24,307 nt of DNA, taken from assembly GCA_003427395.1 (NCBI GenBank), contig BFEA01000295.1, positions 124,120-148,426 on the forward strand, read 5' to 3'. Every line of letters starts with the position of its first letter. Position 1 is the first letter of the stretch. This DNA comes from Chara braunii (Eukaryota; Streptophyta; Charophyceae; Charales; Characeae). Made by a program: the position numbers and the translations under genes. Shown here piece after piece: positions 19,339-24,307 of the stretch. The notes under the pieces were generated by a model. That model did not search any database. It was not told the origin of the DNA and was given only the letters and a program-made list of their open reading frames with translations.

Positions 19339-19524
19339 CGTCTCTCACTCTCTCTTCTCACCTCCCTTTTTTCCCCACCCTGTTCTCTCGTCCCTGCAAA
19401 AGAATATTTCCCCCCGCATTATTAAATGACACAATTCTTAAACTCAACTCTGCCCAATATCCTGGCTTTTATGTTACAGACTTGGGAAGCGGGGAGGTGA
19501 GCTTTCACCTGAGGATGTTGAGTT

Positions 19525-19558
19525 TGTGTGTGTGTGTGTGTGAGCGAGCGAGCGAGCG

Positions 19559-19623
<65 letters not shown>

Positions 19624-19697
19624 AACATTGCAGGTTGGCAGTGTGTGCGTGTGTGTGTGTGTGTGTGTGTGAGCGAGCGAGCCACAGAGAGAGAGAN

Positions 19698-19781
<84 letters not shown>

Positions 19782-19802
19782 CAACGTTGCAGGTTGGCAG
19801 TG
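19525..19802. repeat. Duplicated compound microsatellite with one ambiguous base
   Basis: Two tandem units, each (GT)n, (GAGC)n, (GA)n, then TTGCAAC-TTGCAGGTTGGC and AGTG. Unit 1 spans 19525-19642, unit 2 19643-19802. The single N is at 19697 inside the second GA run. It lies 190-460 bp past the YbaK gene stop, possibly in its 3' UTR or just beyond. Confidence 0.95.
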
Positions 19803-20681
19803 CTGTAGCAACGAGGGATTGATTTCTATTTGTGGACATCTCAACTATCTCTACTTAGTCTACTATCGATATAATAAAGTTTATCAGCTGCGGGCCGTGT
19901 CAGACCCCATCATGGCTTTTTTTCCCCGTCCGATAGTGGAATTGGCGGTTGAAACTCGTCCTGAAATGACTTATTTGATTGACGCTTGGTTGTGTGTTTC
20001 GCAGACAAGTGGATAGTCTGCCTGCTCAAAAGTGAGAGTCAGTGAGCATAGAGACCTGCAGCAAATGTCGTCAGGGCATTTTTGCGCGATCTTTTCTGAC
20101 AGTGAGCAGGATGTGTCAGAGCGTTAGAGGGGCAAAAGAGCAAATTGCCAAATTGAAAATTGCCAAATCAAGAAAGCTCTGACGCATCTGACGATCTGTG
20201 TGATGCTCTGACACCTCTGATGAGTGCTGTTTTTTTTTTGCGATCGTTTTCGTGCCAGGTTTTGCTTTTTGCGATTTCGTGCAAAAGAACAATACGTCTT
20301 CGCATTGAGTTTTTTTTTTTTCTTTTTTTTTTGCGCGCAAAAGAACTTGATCGATTGCTCTAGCACGCACCCGCCCACCCAGCCACCCACCCTCCTCTGT
20401 CTAAGGTAAGTTGCTTCTTGCCCTCCACCCTTTTACGGATCAAATAAATATATGTATATATCGTCACATGTATAGGTGCAAGTGTGCCCCGCTTCGGTGG
20501 CAGACGGGTGTGTGCAGTGCGCAGGCACTGACGCTGAACTACACCAACGTGGCCAACGTTGCATTTTCTATTATCTTGTCTATCTATACTTTTTCGTTAT
20601 GGATGGTTACGTTATGTTATGATTTTGTGGAGGAAATGAGAGAGAGAATTTAAGGTGCTTTGACAACACACACACATCCTG
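19803..20681. other. No gene seen
   Basis: Contains short AAATTG-CAAATTGAAAATTG repeats near 20135-20165, several TCTGAC words around 20090-20220, and T-runs at 20230 and 20310-20332. No supported ORF or RNA. Confidence 0.5.
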
Positions 20682-20945
20682 AGGTACCAACTGCCTGATG
20701 ACTTGATGGCTGAGGTAGACTGGGTCCTTGTCTCATTTCGAGGACCCTTGACTGGCTCTCCGTCTCATTTTCAGGACCCTTAACCGGGTCCCTGTCTCAT
20801 TTTGAGGACCCTTAACTGGGTCGCTGTCTCATTTTTACGACCCGTTTTGTTTGTACATGCTTACTGGGACCCAGTCTACCTCAGCGGTTAACCCATCAGG
20901 CAGTTGGTACGGACGCAAGTTCGAACCCAGTTGCAGTCAGATGAA
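20682..20945. mobile_element. Foldback element with internal 32-bp minisatellite and tRNA-like end
   Basis: Left arm 20682-20729 and right arm 20866-20912 are inverted repeats (GTACCAACTGCCTGATG and GCTGAGGTAGACTGGGTCC match almost perfectly). Between them, four 32-bp units start at 20730, 20762, 20794 and 20826 ('gtctcattttgaggaccctt'). In the right arm TACCTCAGCGGTTAA (A-box-like) lies about 40 bp before GTTCGAACCC (20919-20928, B-box-like), followed by AGTTGCAGTCAGATG. The mix of foldback and tRNA-like features suggests a small non-autonomous element. Confidence 0.6.
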
Positions 20946-21006
20946 ACAAAATAAAAAAGATCTGAATTAGCTGGGGCCGTCCCCTTTTTTTTTCGAAAAC
21001 AAAGCA

Positions 21007-21162
21007 TGGTCCCACCCACTCACTCACATGCGCTCGCTCGCCCGCCCACCCACTCACCCACCCACCCACGTATACGTGTATTAGTGAAGCGGGCCCTTGA
21101 AGTTGGCATGGATGGTGAGGTACGAAAGGGCTTTGAAGTTGGTATGGATGGTCAGGTGCGAA
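21007..21162. repeat. Simple CCCA/GCTC repeats and 36-bp duplication
   Basis: 21007-21066 is made of CCCA, CTCA and CGCTCG words. CACGTATACGTG (21067-21078) is a perfect 12-bp palindrome. 21090-21126 and 21127-21162 are a 36-bp duplication with shared 'ttgaagttgg-atggatggt-aggt-cgaa'. Confidence 0.7.
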
Positions 21163-21163
21163 G

Positions 21164-21238
21164 TACCTGATGGTTGCAGCTGGGGTTTGAACTCGTGTAA
21201 AGATCTTGAGGCACCAGCTGATGTCAAAACCACCGGTC
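21164..21238 (-). repeat. tRNA-like relic (SINE family member)
   Basis: Minus: GGACCGGTGGTTTTGACATC, then AGCTGGTGCCTC, then GAGTTCAAACCCC (21194-21182, B-box-like), then AGCTGCAACCATCAGG. It aligns in order with the right end of the foldback element at 20866-20945 (GGTT-AACATCAG-TTGGT-C, then AGTTCRAACCC, then TGCA-CA). Confidence 0.45.
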
Positions 21239-22271
21239 CATCTGCTCCTGTATTGTATGGTAGAATTTGATGACAAGCACCGGGCCGAAATCTACAGTGA
21301 TCAGGCATCGCTTAGGTTCGGAGGAAAAAGGCAGATGGGCCCAAAACAATATACTAGAATCGAAATTGGAAAAAAGGACAAAAAGGGTGGGGGGAGGGGC
21401 GGGGGAGGAACGTGAAATTGGGGAAAAGAAGGGGGGGGAAAGAAAGGGGAAACTGCTCGTGGGTCACCTGTTTAGTTCAGATGGGGAGGGAAAACATGAC
21501 GTGGCGAAATTGATGCCGTTCGAGTTTAAAAAGGCAAAAAAAAAACATTACGTGGCAGGAGTACGAGGTTTCCTATTCAGCAAATTTTTTTTAGCCTGTA
21601 ACTGTCTTAGCTAAATTCTTCCTTTTTTTTTGTTAGATTCTCTGCCCCGGAATCTCTTGGGAACGAGGAGGCAGCTCCCCTATGATGGCTGTGGCTCCAT
21701 GTGGTGCTGTAACTTGCCATGTTCCAGCTGAAGATTCATCTGTTGAATGGAACCGCTTAGGGCTTGGCCCTACCGTGTGGTACTGCGGCCAGTTGCAGTT
21801 GCAATGCGTGAACTTCGAGGGGTGCTTACACCAGGGGGGGGAAAAAAACTAGAAAAAAAAGAAAGCGGTCCAGGAAATGACAAATTTGCTGGGCCTTGTT
21901 CAGATTTGACAGGTAATGGAATTGGTTGGGCTTAAAAGAATTAGCCTTTTAAAAAAGAAAAACAAAAAGTAAGGGGCACCTGTCATGAACTCTGGGAGCG
22001 GCTGCTCCCAGCTTCTCCACTGCGCGCGCCACCTGTCACCTTCATTCTTAGTTTCCCTTTTTTATTGTTCTCTTCCTGTCCATTGGTGTTTTTTTTTCTT
22101 TCACGTTTCACTATCTACCTACCACTACTCCTAAGCATATGCAGGGAACCCCTGCAAGCATCGCTACTTCTCACAATTACTTGGCCCAGCTATTGAAGCT
22201 GAGGCTGAATATGCCTTGCGCACGGAGTTTCCCCGAGCCTCCCCGAAATGGATGTCGATTTGAAAACTTTT
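21239..22271. other. No gene seen
   Basis: G-rich purine block around 21385-21450 and several A-runs. A GTTCCAGCTGAAGATTCAT word at 21721. No motif-bearing ORF or RNA gene found. Confidence 0.5.
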
Positions 22272-22400
22272 GGGTACCGTTACCGGTACCCGAATTTTGG
22301 CACTTCGGCCTCTTGGCAGGTCCGGCTGAACGGACAGGCTCATATGTCCGTTTGTACGGACGTTGCCTTGGAGAATCTTCACTTCGGTACGTACGGCTGT
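22272..22400. repeat. Self-complementary TACCGGTA/GTCCG/GTACG word island
   Basis: Contains GGGTACCGTTACCGGTACCC (22272-22291) and repeated CGGAC/GTCCG and CGTACGG words, then a T-run. Another CCGTACGGACGCGAGGCCGG block sits at 23159-23178. ORFs over this part run on both strands and look incidental. Confidence 0.5.
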
Positions 22401-22684
22401 TTTCCATACGGTTTTTTGTTCATGTTTTCCCGCTATCAGGTGGGCCTGTCTTTTTTTTTTTTTGTTCCCTTTCACGGTCTCCATTTCGCCACGGATGTCC
22501 ACCTTGTTCGCCATGACGGTCTCGTCCCCTCCACCGTCGTTTGTCACAGGCGCGTTGCCATACTGCCATGGCCGTTGGGGTTGGTCCCACCGGCGGGCGT
22601 TTTCGTCCTGGAATCTTCCATGCCCCCATCCTGTAATCATGTCGTCGAGTGCGTGACAAAGTAGCATGTCGACTACTTGCTAGA

Positions 22685-22866
22685 CTCTCGACATTTGCAA
22701 AACGGCAGTGCATCTTCCTCTAGAACATCGAAAGATAGACCGCCATTCATTGCATAAAGGTAGGCGATGTCGAGAGCAGTGGAGCGAGGCCCTATACTTT
22801 CCTCTCTCCTCTGCTCTCGACATTTGCAAAAAGAGAGTCAATCATCCGCTTGAACATGGAAAGATA
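22685..22866. repeat. Duplicated 'CTCTCGACATTTGCAAAA' segment, ~129-bp period
   Basis: 22685-22740 and 22813-22866 match (CTCTCGACATTTGCAAAA, then '-agag/gcag-tc-atc-tcc-ct-gaacat-gaaagata'). An inverted GATGTCGAGAG lies between (22766-22776). Confidence 0.75.
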
Positions 22867-23640
22867 CCGCATACATTTTCGTCTTTGTCTCATTTCGGGA
22901 GTACTGGAGGGAGGCCCATGCTATGGTGTTGTAAGCATGTTTTAAGGTTTTTTTTTTTTTCCGTTCTTTGGGTGGTTTAAAATGTGGATTTTTGCAAAAA
23001 AACAAACAAACATAAAAAACAAAAGGCTCGTATGTCAGACCCGTATGTGGCAAATAGGCCTTTCGGCCGGCCTTCTCGAAAGACTGACTGGTCGGTGGGA
23101 TCCCTTTTCACATTTGCTTTTCCTGCCTGCTCACATTTGCTTTTCCCGCCTGCGAAATCCGTACGGACGCGAGGCCGGTAGTTCCAACGGGCAGACCTCG
23201 AAACGTCCGTCAAGGAATCAGTCCAACCCCATGCTGAGCCCACAAAAAAGCAACACCCAACCCATCCCAAAGCTGCCCCGAAGCCCGGAAGTTGCGGGCC
23301 GTCAACGACAATGGCCTGCGGCCGGTGTATGGGCCGAGTATTGGTGGTTTAAGGGGATGCATGCTGCCCCCTGCCCTAATCCACGGTGGTCAGGGAGTAG
23401 GGTGGGGTCGGCGGGGTGGGGGAAGGGGGGTTCTCTTTTTTTTCTTCCCTTTTGTTATTATTATCAGGGCCCAGAGCCAGTTCTAGTCCCTTCGTGGGCC
23501 CTTGCTAATCCAGACCCTTTCTCGATTTATGCCTGTCATCCTTGCGCAGGGGCCATGCTGATTTTGGCACGGCCGTTTTCGGCTGCACGATCTGATGATC
23601 GGGGCGGTCGCAGCCTTGGCCGAGAACTTTTCAGGCCTCA
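22867..23640. other. No gene seen; small tandem duplication
   Basis: A 23-bp tandem duplication, CACATTTGCTTTTCC-GCCTGC, at 23109-23131 and 23132-23154. A long open frame runs from before here to 24181, but nothing in its product resembles a protein family. Confidence 0.55.
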
Positions 23641-23880
23641 GCCGAGATGTCTAGGCTACGGCATGGCTGGGCCACGACCGAGATGTCTAGGTTACAGCCG
23701 AGCTGGGCCACGACCGAGATGTCTAGGTTACAGCCGAGCTGGGCCACGGCCGAGACGTGTAGGCTACAGCCGAGCTGGGCCACGACCGATATGTCTAGGC
23801 TACGGCCAGGCTGGGCCATGGCCGAGATGTTTGGGCCACAGCTGGGCAGGGCAACGCCAACGGCCAAGATGTCAAGGTCG
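23641..23880. repeat. 36-bp minisatellite, six units plus a partial
   Basis: CGAGATGTCTAGG-TAC starts at 23643, 23679, 23715, 23751, 23787 and 23823 (exact 36-bp period), then 23865 after a 6-bp insertion. Unit ends are GCTGGGCCACGAC. Because the period is a multiple of 3, two plus frames and one minus frame stay open and give artificial 12-residue repeats. Confidence 0.92.
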
Positions 23881-24177
23881 TCAGCCGGAAAAAAAAAAAA
23901 GAAAAAAAAAAAGAAAAAAAACCGTGTGCAGAAAATTGCAAGATTGTCAATTTCGACGAGGCCCTATACCCGAAACGCCGTCCAATGTTTTTTTTTGCCT
24001 TTTTCGACTGTGGTGGGGATGGACCTGCCGCCAATTGTGTTTTTTGCCTATTCAAAAGGTGGGTTGTGACTCGAGCGGTTGCCCCAATCTTTCTTCTTTT
24101 CTGTTCTTTTCTTTGAAAAAACAAGTGACTGGCGCGCCGCGACGATGCCGCGGCAGGCGGGGCGCTGGCATGTGTGT

Positions 24178-24256
24178 ATGAGAGAGAGAGTTTTCCAGCC
24201 ATGAGAGAGAGAGAGAGAGAAAAAGTTTTCCAGCCATGCTCGCAGAGAGAGAGAAA
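24178..24256. repeat. GA repeats with duplicated TTTTCCAGCCATG
   Basis: (GA)n runs at 24178-24190, 24205-24220 and 24245-24254 alternate with AGTTTTCCAGCCATG twice (about 24190-24204 and 24224-24239). Confidence 0.85.
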
Positions 24257-24307
24257 GTGGCTACTTCGATCGATAGGATGAGCAAAATCAGAATGAATCT
24301 TCTGCTA

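Noticed and set aside
19326-19844. Ser/Leu- and Arg/Glu-rich ORFs on both strands
   Set aside because: Translation of GA/GT microsatellites.
22982-24181. 399-codon plus-strand ORF
   Set aside because: It spans a 36-bp minisatellite, poly(A)-rich and G-rich sequence; no family motif, and other frames are also open. Repeat artefact.

Overview
The window looks like nuclear DNA of a streptophyte (plant lineage). The two clearest protein genes are plant-type: a DnaJ-like four-CxxCxGxG zinc-finger protein and a YbaK/ProX-type domain protein. The rest is gene-poor and full of simple repeats, long poly(A)/poly(T) runs, tandem duplications and retroelement remains, as expected of a large repeat-rich genome. 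A charophyte alga such as Chara is my guess from the style of the retroelement; it is not proven by the sequence.

Layout. 1-1357 has no convincing gene and ends in a (GT)n(GA)n microsatellite. 1363-1848 (+) is the 3' coding part of the DnaJ-like zinc-finger gene. 2114-2533 is a ~200-bp tandem repeat. 3272-3898 holds two convergent poly(A)-tailed short elements built from the word TCCGGA. They abut a near-perfect ~75-bp-arm palindrome carrying tRNA B-box-like sequences. 4285-9761 is a decayed retroelement on the minus strand, flanked by direct repeats. In its reading order it has a CCHC zinc-knuckle (gag-like) region, a SAP-like helix, a GIY-YIG endonuclease remnant, and then a reverse transcriptase. 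GIY-YIG placed before RT is the permuted architecture known for the Naiad/Chlamys group of Penelope-like elements. Both flanking repeats carry a hammerhead-like CTGANGA...GAAAC core in the element's sense orientation.

9762-18195 is mostly non-coding. It holds a 240/222-bp tandem duplication (11041-11500), a 33-bp minisatellite (11911-12120), tRNA-like relics, a polypurine GGA/GAA block (15735-16105), GC-rich self-complementary 'word' islands, and a ~200-bp repeat with A-rich spacers (17232-17655). 18196-19338 (+) is a complete, apparently intronless ORF for a 380-aa YbaK-domain protein, with a plausible 5'-UTR intron acceptor just upstream. It is followed by a duplicated compound microsatellite containing one ambiguous base. 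The last 4.5 kb has a foldback element with a 32-bp minisatellite and a tRNA-like right end, another word island, and a 36-bp minisatellite that keeps a long but probably meaningless ORF open.

The two genes show no functional link. The coherent system is the minus-strand retroelement together with a loose set of tRNA-like, poly(A)-tailed or foldback short elements around it.
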